A DNA stretch of 46,828 bases from an uncultured Prevotellaceae bacterium (GTDB taxonomy: Bacteria; Bacteroidota; Bacteroidia; Bacteroidales; Bacteroidaceae): the NCBI GenBank assembly GCA_902794405.1, contig CADBHI010000022.1:1-46828 (forward strand), read 5' to 3'. The position numbers and the translations under genes are program-made. The number at the start of each line of letters is the position of its first letter. Position 1 is the stretch's first letter. The notes below the pieces were generated by a model. It ran no database searches and was not told the DNA's origin. It was given only the letters and a program-made list of their open reading frames with translations. This document shows, piece by piece, positions 37,001-45,094 of the stretch.

Positions 37001-37085
37001 AACCATCTTTGTCATCAGTCTGCCTGCTGATATAAAGCCGGAAGATGATGCACCTATTGAGTATGCCGTCCAGATGGATGATTGA
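34002..37085 (+). CDS. membrane sensor of the Reg_prop/Y_Y_Y/HATPase type lacking the phospho-accepting histidine
   Basis: 1027 aa. Signal peptide at 1-23. Two seven-bladed Reg_prop propellers (repeated [VLI]W[IL]GT..G[LI]..[FY]D units, residues about 30-680). A Y_Y_Y domain (about 700-785: FVYMLEGVNEDWVK, MSLRYGDYTLRVRM). One membrane helix at about 798-818. Then a cytoplasmic coiled coil and a short HATPase_c domain (N box FEILISNATKFSP, G1 VADRGLGIPDD, G2 GIGLDVVKRIVDMHGG). Hybrid two-component sensors of this layout normally have an H box (SHELRTPL), a receiver and an AraC domain. Here no His occurs between the membrane helix and the ATPase motifs, and the protein ends after the ATPase. 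It probably senses a polysaccharide fragment. The output route is unclear. Confidence 0.82.
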   Translation: MNMRKNLCLSVMMFVLPATLLAAITDMKFRRLDTRDGLSNSQVLCVHRDTKGFVWIGTSYGLNRYDGYRVKSFYSEIRDTTTLRSDYVGEIFEDADGKLWLRQSMSYCIFDPVTEHCDRHPERWLEEHGVTGGLEYLFVDSKKEFWVKTYNDGFFHLNPTNGHVKKFPFGYDEQEFVQEIGVSGMAEFGNLVALASNKGEVITFDRERDVIISKDSYLPRNGLTHDQDCKPRYDREGNLWIITSAGSFVRDAKTGKWAHSVISYLQSLGINNVPEELSLWDMLADDKQCIWLATDHGGLYVIDLKGKEMKQFLNNKYDESSLSDNTLRNLYQDQLGRMWIGSYMNGLNLTVSSASMFRNKEMGVINTICYDKRGYTWLGTNDKGIIRFDSRTDEVVVYNKENSGIGSNTMVGSLAASDGSVWFGTYEGGLIHIKNGQFTNYRATGDTLGLANNNVWTVYEDQWGNIWIGTLGGGVQRIDKKTGRFTTLNTRNSTLPSDYISTITRTKKGWLMVSHSKYYSLINPKTLRIVNRELTDQHKDMGVIEMSITAMEDSRGLAWQGTTSGASVWNPKTGEVYMLNIRSGLYGNTVNGIIEDDQHTMWLVTDYGISNVVVQQQDNGRYHFLVRSFNNRDGLQIGPYNQRSICDTKTGVILVGGQGGLDILNPKSMSENRVKEIPLFSGLQVADRDVVVGEEINGRVILEKALNECRKLSLSYKDQFTVQLASNSGEIHNPSRFVYMLEGVNEDWVKTSEVNPNISFMSLRYGDYTLRVRMLNDDGTIGEDEISLDIHVAAPFWRARWAMLFYVLAVLAAVWLWRRYFLRRQKERMELEQQLREMEKIQWMNDMRAQLMKEGVTLKQAPETPQEKLFYQPVVDELVNFARTAVEGYKMPEEKACKLSFSTSLNRLTMRFDPVLLTRLFEILISNATKFSPRGSRIKVSLAKVDNMAEIRVADRGLGIPDDARSHLFDEHSGIGLDVVKRIVDMHGGTARAEDNPDGGTIFVISLPADIKPEDDAPIEYAVQMDD

Positions 37086-37118
37086 TGGTGTCAATGATTG
37101 AAGATCTAAATTATAAAT

Positions 37119-39281
37119 ATGAATAATAAACAAGGTTTGATGGTTACGCTGCTTTTAGCGGGAACCATGACAATGCAGGCTGCTGACGTGAAGCAGCAGG
37201 GTAATACAGTAACCATCCGCCCTGATGGTGGACAAGCGAAGGTGATATGCCTCGAAGTGATTAACGATAACATCATCCGTGTACGGGCTACGCCGAAGGA
37301 AGAACTTCCTGTGAAGCCTGCCAGCCTCATGATTGTGCCACAGCAGGCACCTGCCAAAGGCAGTTACACCATCGAGGAAACCAACGAGGCCGTCTGTGTG
37401 GTGTCTAAGAACGTACGTGCCGTGGTCAGTAAGGCCAAGGGCGAAGTATGGTTCTACGACGGCGAGGGAAAGGTACGGCTCTTGAAAGAAACGGAGAACG
37501 GGAATGGCAAGCAGTTCTGGGACTTCACCGTGCCAGAACGCGAGCTGGGCATCAAGGGTGGCGTGCAGCCTACGGAGGAACAGAAGCATGGCCTCTCGTG
37601 GCAGATGACATTCGACTCGCCTGATGACGAGGCTTTCTACGGCTTGGGTCAGCACCAGTCGGAAGAATTCAATATGAAGGGAAAGAATGAAGACCTCTTC
37701 CAGTATAACACCAAGGTCTCGATTCCTTTCGTGCTGTCGACCAAGGGCTACGGCCTGTTGTGGGATGCCTATTCCTACTGCCGTTTCGGCAATCCGAACG
37801 ACTACCAGCAGCTGAACCGTGCCTTCAAGCTCTACGACAAGCAGGGTAGGGAAGGCCACCTGACGGGCACCTATATCGACGCAAGAGGCAAAAAGTTGGT
37901 ACGCGACGAGGACTCCATCTATTATGAATATGGTACGCCCGAGAAATCGGAAATTGCCTTGAAGACCGACAACGGAGGTATTAAAAACCTGCCGAAGGGC
38001 TTCAACCTGGCTGGCGCCAATGTGGTGTACGAGGGCTTTATTGAAGCCCCCCAGACGGATAACTATCAGTTCATTCTCTACTACGCCGGCTATATCAAGG
38101 TGTATATCGACGGCAAGGAGGTGGTGCAAGAGCGCTGGCGTACGGCTTGGAACCCCAATGCCTATAAGTTCAGTGCGATGCTGACGCAGAACAAGAAGAC
38201 CCACTTGCGTATAGAGTGGCAACCCGACGGCGGCGAGTCCTACTGTGGACTTCGTGTGGCAAAGCCTCGTGCTGCCGAAGACCGCGATGCCCTGACCATC
38301 TGGTGTGAGATGGCAAAGGACATGGACTACTACTTCATTGCTGGCAAGAACTTCGATGAGGTGATCTCGGGCTATCGCACCCTGACGGGCAAGGCTTCGT
38401 TGTACCCGAAGTGGGCCTTGGGCTTCTGGCAGAGCCGTGAGCGTTATAAGACTCAGGATGAGATTGTATCAACGCTGGCCGAGTTCCGCAAGCGTCAGAT
38501 TCCTATTGACAACATTGTGCAGGACTGGAACTACTGGCCTGAGGACCAGTGGGGCAGCCATCAGTTTGAAGCTTCACGCTATCCCAATCCCCAGCAGATG
38601 CTCGACGATGTGCATCAGATGCATGGTCGCTTCATGATCAGCGTCTGGCCGAAGTTCTACGTGAACACCGACAACTACAAGGAGCTCGATGCCAAGGGCT
38701 GGATGTACAACCAGTCGCCAACCGACGACATCCACGACTGGGTAGGCCCCGGCTATAAGAATGGCTTCTACGATGCTTACGATCCTGAAGCCCGCAAGAT
38801 GTTTTGGCGACAGATGGATGAGAATCTATACACGAAGTATAATAAGAAAGGTGTGGCTGGTGTCGATGCCTGGTGGATGGATGCCTCGGAGCCTAACGTC
38901 AGAGACTGCACGCCCATGTGGTACCGCAAGGCACTCTCTGGTCCCACCGCTTTGGGTACTTCTACGGAGTACTTCAATGCCTACTCAACCGTTAATGCTG
39001 ATGCCATCTATAACGGTCAGCGTGGTGTCTGGAAGGGTAAGGCTAACGAGCCTCGTGTATTCCTGCTCACCCGTAGCGGCTTTGCCGGCGAGCAGCGCTA
39101 CTCGACAGCAACTTGGAGCGGCGACATCGGCACCCGCTGGGAGGACATGCGTGCTCAGATGACTGCCGGACTGAACTATTATGGACCAGGGCGGCTTCTG
39201 TGTGGAGAAACGCTACGAGGAAGCTCAACGGCTCTTCGACCGCACAGGCCAGGAGAACGAGGACCTGAAGGAGTGGCGTGA
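37119..39281 (+). CDS. GH31 glycoside hydrolase with PA14 insert (alpha-xylosidase-like), N-terminal part of a broken gene
   Basis: Signal peptide at 1-21, then the N-terminal beta domain. A PA14-like insertion lies at about residues 265-385 (IYYEYGTPEKSEIALK, ... NYQFILYYAGYIKVYIDGKEV), as in the xyloglucan alpha-xylosidase of Bacteroides ovatus. The (beta/alpha)8 domain has nucleophile Asp588 (WWMDASEPN) and acid/base Asp669 (TWSGDIGTRW). After MTAGLNY (residue 687) the frame is lost; the last 34 residues are nonsense. The rest continues in another frame from 39181 (MDQGGFCVE). GH31 relatives have SMSGIPYWT at the joint, and restoring nine codons requires exactly 26 missing nucleotides plus the single leftover T. 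The gene therefore looks like a pseudogene, or an assembly error. Confidence 0.8.
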   Translation: MNNKQGLMVTLLLAGTMTMQAADVKQQGNTVTIRPDGGQAKVICLEVINDNIIRVRATPKEELPVKPASLMIVPQQAPAKGSYTIEETNEAVCVVSKNVRAVVSKAKGEVWFYDGEGKVRLLKETENGNGKQFWDFTVPERELGIKGGVQPTEEQKHGLSWQMTFDSPDDEAFYGLGQHQSEEFNMKGKNEDLFQYNTKVSIPFVLSTKGYGLLWDAYSYCRFGNPNDYQQLNRAFKLYDKQGREGHLTGTYIDARGKKLVRDEDSIYYEYGTPEKSEIALKTDNGGIKNLPKGFNLAGANVVYEGFIEAPQTDNYQFILYYAGYIKVYIDGKEVVQERWRTAWNPNAYKFSAMLTQNKKTHLRIEWQPDGGESYCGLRVAKPRAAEDRDALTIWCEMAKDMDYYFIAGKNFDEVISGYRTLTGKASLYPKWALGFWQSRERYKTQDEIVSTLAEFRKRQIPIDNIVQDWNYWPEDQWGSHQFEASRYPNPQQMLDDVHQMHGRFMISVWPKFYVNTDNYKELDAKGWMYNQSPTDDIHDWVGPGYKNGFYDAYDPEARKMFWRQMDENLYTKYNKKGVAGVDAWWMDASEPNVRDCTPMWYRKALSGPTALGTSTEYFNAYSTVNADAIYNGQRGVWKGKANEPRVFLLTRSGFAGEQRYSTATWSGDIGTRWEDMRAQMTAGLNYYGPGRLLCGETLRGSSTALRPHRPGERGPEGVA

Positions 39282-40134
39282 GCTGCAGACACGCTGGAAC
39301 CAGTTTGGTGCTTTCATTCCTTTGTTCCGCAGTCATGGTCAGTGGCCGCTGCGTGAAATCTGGAACATTGCTCCCGACAATCATCCTGCCTATAAGTCGT
39401 TTGTCTACTACGACCGTCTGCGCTACCAGCTGATGCCTTATCTCTACTCATTAGCAGGCTGGGCACACTTCAAGGACTACACCTTAATGCGTGCTTTGGT
39501 GATGGACTTCAACGGTGACAGCGAGGTCGAGAACGTCGGCAACCAATGGATGCTTGGCCCAGCGCTGATGGCCTGTCCCGTGGGTTACTATAAGGCTCGC
39601 AACCGCTCCGTATATTTCCCTGCCCAAACCGGTTGGTACGACCTTTATAGTGGCGAGAAAATCATAGACAGCGACCCGACGGCGGCAGCAAATTCTTCAC
39701 TCTTCACTCTTCACTCTTCACTTTCGAGCCGTAGGCTCGTAGTTGATGCTCCTTACGAGCAGATTCCCGTCTTCGTACGCGAGGGTGCTATCATTCCCTT
39801 CGGTCCCGCCATGCAGTGGAGCGACGAAAAGCCCGCTGAGCTGATTAACCTTTATGTCTATGCCGGTCAGGATGGCGAGTTCCAGCTTTATGAGGACGAG
39901 GGTACAAACTACAACTACGAGAAGGGTAAGTATGCCACCATCGACATTACCTACGACGATGCCTCTTCTACCGTGACATTTGGAGCCCGCAAGGGGCAGT
40001 TCCCCGGCATGCTGAAGCAGCGCCGCTTCAATGTAGTACTCGTCGGCAAGGATGCCCCCAAACCCTTGAACTTAGAGAATCCTGAGGGCAAGATGGTAAC
40101 GTATAACGGTAAGGCAGTGAGTGTGAAACTATGA
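39181..40134 (+). pseudogene. C-terminal part of the broken GH31 gene
   Basis: 317 aa beginning at MDQGGFCVEKRYEEAQRLFD, the conserved segment after the lost motif. It contains the end of the catalytic domain (FIPLFRSHGQWPLREIW, ... YQLMPYLYSLAGWAHF) and the C-terminal beta domains (FVREGAIIPFGPAMQW, ... YEDEGTNYNYEKG). Without the N-terminal part it has no nucleophile or acid/base and cannot be active. A four-copy heptamer repeat encodes an extra loop (SSLFTLHSSLSS) before VVDAPYEQIPVFV. Its stop overlaps the GH2 start (ATGA). Confidence 0.75.
39694..39740. repeat. heptamer repeat TCTTCAC x4 plus a short hairpin, in frame in GH31
   Basis: Four perfect TCTTCAC units (39694-39721), then CGAGCC-GTA-GGCTCG (39725-39739). 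They are translated in frame as extra residues just before the conserved DAPYEQIPVFVREG. Low-complexity insertion. Confidence 0.8.
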
Positions 40135-42602
40135 AAAGAATTCTTTGTATTGTCAGCGCCCTTTGTGCATTGACAACCCTACAAGCCCGTCAGCGTCAGA
40201 GTTTTGATGCTGACTGGCGTTTTATTTTGGCCGACTCGGTCCAGATGTCCACAGTAGAGTATAATGATGCCCACTGGCGACGTTTAGACGTGCCCCACGA
40301 CTGGGCCATCGAGGGCGACTTCTCTGTCTCAAACCCCAGTGGGGCCAGTGGCGGTGCACTGCCCGGTGGGGTAGGCTGGTACCGCAAGCATTTCCGTATA
40401 CGTAATGTCTGTAAGTATTTCTTGGAGTTTGATGGCGTCTACATGAACGCCACTGTCTACGTTAATGGCGAGAAGGTGGGTTACCGCCCTTACGGTTATA
40501 GTTCGTTTGAGTACGAGATTACTCGTTACCTGCGTACTGGAGACAATGTCATTGCCGTCCGTGTTGACAACAGCGACCAGCCCAACTCTCGCTGGTATTC
40601 CGGTTGCGGCATCTATCGCCACGTATGGCTTACCATGACCGAGTCCACCCATGTGGCTCATTGGGGTACCCATGTCACGTCAACGGTGAATAAGAATCGG
40701 GGTAAGGTCAATATCGTCGTCACCCTGGATGGTAAGTACGGCAACGTAGAAAACCTTCTCCTTGGTCCCGACGGACGCATAGTCGGCCGTTCCTCTGGCA
40801 GGAAGTCGTCTATTAGTGTGAACAAACCTAAGCTGTGGTCGTGTGAGTCACCTAATACATATAAGGTGGTGACGCAGGTCAGGGTAGGGGGCAAGCTCGT
40901 TGATACCTATGTCACCACAACTGGCTTCCGCAGTTTCCGCTTCGACGCGAAGACGGGCTTCTGGCTCAATGGCAAGAATATGAAGCTGAATGGTGTTTGC
41001 GAACATCATGACTTCGGTTGCCTCGGTGCCGCTATCCATGAGGATGTCCTGCACCGTAAATTATTAAAGCTGAAGCAGATGGGCGTCAACGCCATCCGTT
41101 CGAGCCACAATCCACCGGCTCCTGAACTGCTGAACATGTGCGACACCATGGGCTTCATCGTCATGGACGAAAGCTTCGACATGTGGCGCCGCCGTAAGAC
41201 GCAGAACGACTACGCCCGTTTCTTCGACGAGTGGCATGAGCGCGACCTGACCGACCTCGTGCTGCGCGACCGTAACCATCCCTGCATCCTCATGTGGTCG
41301 ATAGGCAACGAGGTGCTCGAACAGTGGAGCGATGCTGCTGCCGACACTTTGACGTTGGAACAGGCCAACCTCATTCTCAATGCCGGCCACGATGCTTCGA
41401 TGTTGGCCAAGGATGGCGAACTCTCGGTACAGAGCCTGATGACGCAGCACCTCGCCGAAATCGTACGACGCTACGATACCTCACGACCCATTACTGCTGG
41501 CTGTCAGGAACCGTCGCCCAATAACCATCTGTTCAAGAGCGGCGCCCTCGACCTCATCGGCTTCAACTACCACCAGCAGTGGGCCAAGGACGTGCCCAAG
41601 AACTTCCCTAACAAGCCGTTCATCTTCACCGAGAGCGTGAGTGCTTTGCAGACACGTGGCTTCTACAAGATGCCCTCCGACTCCGTCTACAAGGCACCCG
41701 TGGAGTGGTGGATTCCCTATACCGACCCCTCGTTCATGTGCTCGGCCTACGACAACATGCGCGCCTCGTGGGGTGCATCCCATGAGGAAATGTGGGACGT
41801 AGTCAAGTATACCCCGCATGTCGGCGGACAGTTTATCTGGACGGGCTTCGACTACATTGGCGAGCCTACGCCCTACGGCTTCCCCGCACGAAGCTCCTAC
41901 TTCGGCATCATCGACCTCGCAGGCTTCCCCAAGGATACCTATTACATGTATCAGAGCGAGTGGACCAACAAGCCCATGCTCCATCTCTTCCCCCACTGGA
42001 ACTGGATTCCTGGTGACTATATCGACCTGTGGTGCTACTTCAACCAGGCCGACGAGGTCGAGCTCTTCATCAATGGAAAGAGTCAGGGCGTACGTCGCAA
42101 GGCTGCCCATCGCAGCGCAGGCTGGAAACCTGGCCTCACCACTGAGTATCATGTGGGCTGGCGAGTCATCTTCGAGCCCGGCGAGGTCAAGGCTGTCTCG
42201 CGTAAGAATGGACAGGTCGTCTGCCAGCAGGTCATACGTACCGCTGGTGCTCCTGCTAAGATTCGGCTCACTAAGGACTATCAGGGCAAGGAGCTCACCT
42301 TTATTACGGCTGAGGTGGTCGACAACGACGGCAACCTCTGCCCTTGGGCCGAGGATATGATCACCTTCATTGGCGAAGGCGACGGCTCCATCCTCGGTAC
42401 CGACAACGGGTGTCAGACCTCCATGGAACGAATGAGGGTGGTCACACCCGAAGGCATGGCCACCCCTTCTCCTCAGCGCAAGGCCTTCTTCGGCAAGTGC
42501 ATGGTGGTGGTCAAGGGCAATGGCTCCATCACCGCCAAGTCGCCGATGCTTCAGCCTGCTGTCATTCAGTTCACTTCTTCAGCACCAGTCTCCCGTCTAT
42601 GA
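40131..42602 (+). CDS. secreted GH2 glycoside hydrolase (beta-galactosidase-like)
   Basis: 823 aa. Signal peptide at 1-19 (MKRILCIVSALCALTTLQA). The sugar-binding domain shows WRRLDVPHDWAIEGDF and GGVGWYRKHFRI. The Ig-like domain and TIM barrel follow, with acid/base Glu394 (MWSIGNEVLEQW) and nucleophile Glu501 (FIFTESVSA). Next come a DUF4982-like domain (WNWIPGDYIDLWCYFNQADEVELFINGK) and a C-terminal GH2 Ig domain (LTFITAEVVDNDGNLCP, GDGSILGTDNG). With the GH31 gene it matches the alpha-xylosidase/beta-galactosidase pair that trims xyloglucan side chains, so galactosyl-xyloglucan fragments are a likely substrate. It overlaps the GH31 stop by 4 bp. Its last 32 bp overlap the 3' end of the opposing gene. 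Confidence 0.85.
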   Translation: MKRILCIVSALCALTTLQARQRQSFDADWRFILADSVQMSTVEYNDAHWRRLDVPHDWAIEGDFSVSNPSGASGGALPGGVGWYRKHFRIRNVCKYFLEFDGVYMNATVYVNGEKVGYRPYGYSSFEYEITRYLRTGDNVIAVRVDNSDQPNSRWYSGCGIYRHVWLTMTESTHVAHWGTHVTSTVNKNRGKVNIVVTLDGKYGNVENLLLGPDGRIVGRSSGRKSSISVNKPKLWSCESPNTYKVVTQVRVGGKLVDTYVTTTGFRSFRFDAKTGFWLNGKNMKLNGVCEHHDFGCLGAAIHEDVLHRKLLKLKQMGVNAIRSSHNPPAPELLNMCDTMGFIVMDESFDMWRRRKTQNDYARFFDEWHERDLTDLVLRDRNHPCILMWSIGNEVLEQWSDAAADTLTLEQANLILNAGHDASMLAKDGELSVQSLMTQHLAEIVRRYDTSRPITAGCQEPSPNNHLFKSGALDLIGFNYHQQWAKDVPKNFPNKPFIFTESVSALQTRGFYKMPSDSVYKAPVEWWIPYTDPSFMCSAYDNMRASWGASHEEMWDVVKYTPHVGGQFIWTGFDYIGEPTPYGFPARSSYFGIIDLAGFPKDTYYMYQSEWTNKPMLHLFPHWNWIPGDYIDLWCYFNQADEVELFINGKSQGVRRKAAHRSAGWKPGLTTEYHVGWRVIFEPGEVKAVSRKNGQVVCQQVIRTAGAPAKIRLTKDYQGKELTFITAEVVDNDGNLCPWAEDMITFIGEGDGSILGTDNGCQTSMERMRVVTPEGMATPSPQRKAFFGKCMVVVKGNGSITAKSPMLQPAVIQFTSSAPVSRL

Positions 42603-45057
42603 TCACCACGCCCTTCTCGTTGGCCTTAGCCTTGAGGCCGCCGAGGGTGTAGGCGGTGCCGACAGGTAAACCGCCGGCCGCGGGAGTGGCAATGGCGGTG
42701 GCGTTGCCTGGATCCTCTATGGTGCCGGGATCAGCTTCTGTCTCGGCCTTCTTCACAATCTTGAAGGTCTTCACCAAGTCTACGCTGCGGAAGTTGCCGG
42801 TACCGTTCACAATCACCGTAGCGGTACCCTCGTTCACGTTGTTCTTGTACTTCACCGTGTAGTCCTTGCCCTCGGTCAGCGTCATCGTGCCGTTGACGAC
42901 GGTGACGGCTGGCTCTACGGCCTCACCCGTCCATGCCTGGTCGGCGATGGCCTGGATCATTTCGGCGTCTATCACGTAGCTCTTGATGTTGAAGTACTTC
43001 TTCACCTTGCCCTTGTAGTTGCCGAGGCCCTCGAAGGTCACTCGTGCTGAGCCGGCCTCCACGTTGTCCCTGAAGGTCACCTTGTAGTCAACGTCCAAGA
43101 CCAGCGGTACCAAGCCGTCGCGAACCTCTATGCGTGGGATGTGCTCTTCGGTGTCGTACACCTCCTGATAGATATAGGCAATCTTGATGTTATCATCGTT
43201 CAGGTCGCGGCGGCTGATGTTGAACGTAGCCTCGCACTCGCCGTCGTAGTTACCCTGTCCTTTGATGGTCACCTTGCCAGTGCCCCAATCCGCGTTGTCG
43301 CTGTACTCCGTGGTGTAGTCAGTTCCCTCGACGAGCGTCATACCGTGGAACCTCACGGTGGGGGCGGGCGTCAAGGGCTTGCCGGTGTAGGTCACGCCTG
43401 GAACAGTGATGCTGACGTCGCCGTCGCCGAAGCTCTTCTTGCCGACGGTCAGCGTGCCGTCCTCGTAGCCGATGATGTAGTTGTCAGCGGTCAGACCCTT
43501 CGGGGTGATGGCGTAGTCGCCCACGCCGCTCTGGTTCTGCACGTAGTCGCAGTCGAAGAAAAGGGTGCCGCCGAGGTCGGCCTCAGTATCCTCTCCGGCG
43601 AAGCCCTCGTAGCTGACGGTAAAGGTGGGCTTCGCGTCGCCGAAGGTGATGCTCTTGTTGTCGGCGGTGACGGTCAGCTCGGCCTTGTCGATGGTGAACG
43701 TGGCGGTCTGCGTGCCGACGTAGTTGCCCTTACCGGTAGCGGTGACGGTGGCGGTGCCGGCGTTTACGTTGTTGGTGATGGTCAGCAAGTAGTCGCCGGT
43801 CTGTGTCTCCTCGTTCCAGAGGGTCAGCACGTCGTCGCCGTCCTTCACGGTGACAGCTGGAATCTTCTCGGTGGCGTCGTAGGTGAACTCGTCGGGCTCC
43901 ACGGTCAGCGTGAAGAGCTGTGCGTCGGCGGGTACGATGCTGAAGGGTGCCTCCACCGAGCCGGTGAAGTTGTTCTTGCCGGTGATGATGGCGGTGTAGT
44001 TGCCCACGTTCGTGGCGCTGTTGTTGGTCACGTCGTAGTCAGTACTGGGCACGGGGAGCGTGCCGGCGGTGACAGATGCCACCACGGCGCTCAGTTCGGT
44101 CTTGTCATAAAGAAGGTTCGTTTCCGAGAGCGTGGCAGCGGTCAGCGTGGCGGGATTGATCGTAAAGGTCTTCGAGGCCGAGCCGCTGTAGTTGCCGTTG
44201 GCCACGGCGTTGATGGTCACCGTTGGGGCGTTCTCGGCAGCCGTCGAGAGGGCGGCGTTGGTGTTGTTGCTGTAACTGTAGGTAAAGTCAGTACCCTTCG
44301 CCAGCGTCATGCTGTTGTAGGTGACGGCGGGTTCCGGCGTGAATGCCTCGGTGTTGTAAGTCACGGCGGTGATGTCACCAATCATGCTGGCCTCCAGAGC
44401 CTTCGGCAGGATGGTGAAGGTCACGGAGGTCTCGCCGGCGTACGTCTCGCTGGTGCTGACGGCGGTGATGGTCACCGTCGGGGCGTTCTCGGTGGCCGTC
44501 TTAAGGGCGGCGTTCACGTTGCTCGAGTAGGTGACGGTGTAGTCGGTGCCCAAGGTAAGGACGGGTGAACCGTCCTTCACAGTAATCGTCGGCTCGATGG
44601 CTTCGCCGGTGTAGGTCTGATCGGCGATGGGGAGGATGGTGATGTCCTCATGGGTTAGCAGCTTCTTGTACGAGCAGCTGATCTCAGCGTCGGCACGCTC
44701 CATGGTGAACTTATAAGTGCGGGCACGGGTGGTGGCATTCTCCGTGATGAAGGTCAGGCCAATCTCATCAAGGAGCTCCACATCGTCGTCAGCTGGGGCG
44801 GCAGCGGCCATCCGGCGCACTAACGCATCGGCGGCGCCCCACTTCCCGACGGGCATATTGACGACCCAGCCCGTCGTGGGGGCAATGGTCACATAGACAT
44901 CCTGGCCCTCGGCGGCTTCGGATACTCCGTCGACGCCGGCGACATTGAACGAGACGGTGCCGCGCCCTGCGGGGTCGGTAACGGCGATGAGTTGATAGGC
45001 GCTCGCGGTCACGGCGGTCATGACCATTGTGAGCAGCATGAATATCTTCTTTTCCAT
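42571..45057 (-). CDS. secreted MBG/Ig-like repeat surface protein, 828 aa
   Basis: Signal peptide (MEKKIFMLLTMVMTAVTASA). A beta domain up to about residue 140 is followed by seven to eight repeats of about 80 residues of the MBG type: Y-x-G-x-x-x-P-x-x-x-V-x-x-G...LTLGTDYTVTYSSNVNAA..., ...GNYSGSASKTFTI. Repeats vary between GTDYTVTY, GTDFTYSY, GTDYTTEY and GKDYTVKY forms, so they are old duplications. The end (PVGTAYTLGGLKAKANEKGV) resembles the Prevotella C-terminal tail seen in the next protein. The likely role is an adhesive or binding surface protein; the ligand is unknown. Only 25 bp separate it from the upstream gene, so both are in one leftward operon. Confidence 0.78.
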   Translation of the reverse strand: MEKKIFMLLTMVMTAVTASAYQLIAVTDPAGRGTVSFNVAGVDGVSEAAEGQDVYVTIAPTTGWVVNMPVGKWGAADALVRRMAAAAPADDDVELLDEIGLTFITENATTRARTYKFTMERADAEISCSYKKLLTHEDITILPIADQTYTGEAIEPTITVKDGSPVLTLGTDYTVTYSSNVNAALKTATENAPTVTITAVSTSETYAGETSVTFTILPKALEASMIGDITAVTYNTEAFTPEPAVTYNSMTLAKGTDFTYSYSNNTNAALSTAAENAPTVTINAVANGNYSGSASKTFTINPATLTAATLSETNLLYDKTELSAVVASVTAGTLPVPSTDYDVTNNSATNVGNYTAIITGKNNFTGSVEAPFSIVPADAQLFTLTVEPDEFTYDATEKIPAVTVKDGDDVLTLWNEETQTGDYLLTITNNVNAGTATVTATGKGNYVGTQTATFTIDKAELTVTADNKSITFGDAKPTFTVSYEGFAGEDTEADLGGTLFFDCDYVQNQSGVGDYAITPKGLTADNYIIGYEDGTLTVGKKSFGDGDVSITVPGVTYTGKPLTPAPTVRFHGMTLVEGTDYTTEYSDNADWGTGKVTIKGQGNYDGECEATFNISRRDLNDDNIKIAYIYQEVYDTEEHIPRIEVRDGLVPLVLDVDYKVTFRDNVEAGSARVTFEGLGNYKGKVKKYFNIKSYVIDAEMIQAIADQAWTGEAVEPAVTVVNGTMTLTEGKDYTVKYKNNVNEGTATVIVNGTGNFRSVDLVKTFKIVKKAETEADPGTIEDPGNATAIATPAAGGLPVGTAYTLGGLKAKANEKGVVIIDGRLVLKK

Positions 45058-45061
45058 ATTC

Positions 45062-45094
45062 TTAACTTCTTTAACTTCTTAACTACTTAACTAC
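45062..45094. repeat. octamer repeat (TTAACTTC/TTAACTAC x4) at a stop codon
   Basis: Units TTAACTTCT, TTAACTTC, TTAACTAC, TTAACTAC span the junction of the two leftward genes and include the stop codon (45083-45085, leftward TAG) of the upstream gene. Confidence 0.7.

Noticed and set aside
34002-37085. Full hybrid two-component regulator (HTCS)
   Set aside because: The protein stops after the HATPase domain; no H box, receiver or AraC domain, and the next gene is an enzyme.
43141-44568. Rightward 475-codon open frame opposite the MBG repeats
   Set aside because: A low-complexity Val/Gly/His product mirroring the repeat periodicity of the opposite gene; the leftward frame has a signal peptide and recognisable domains.
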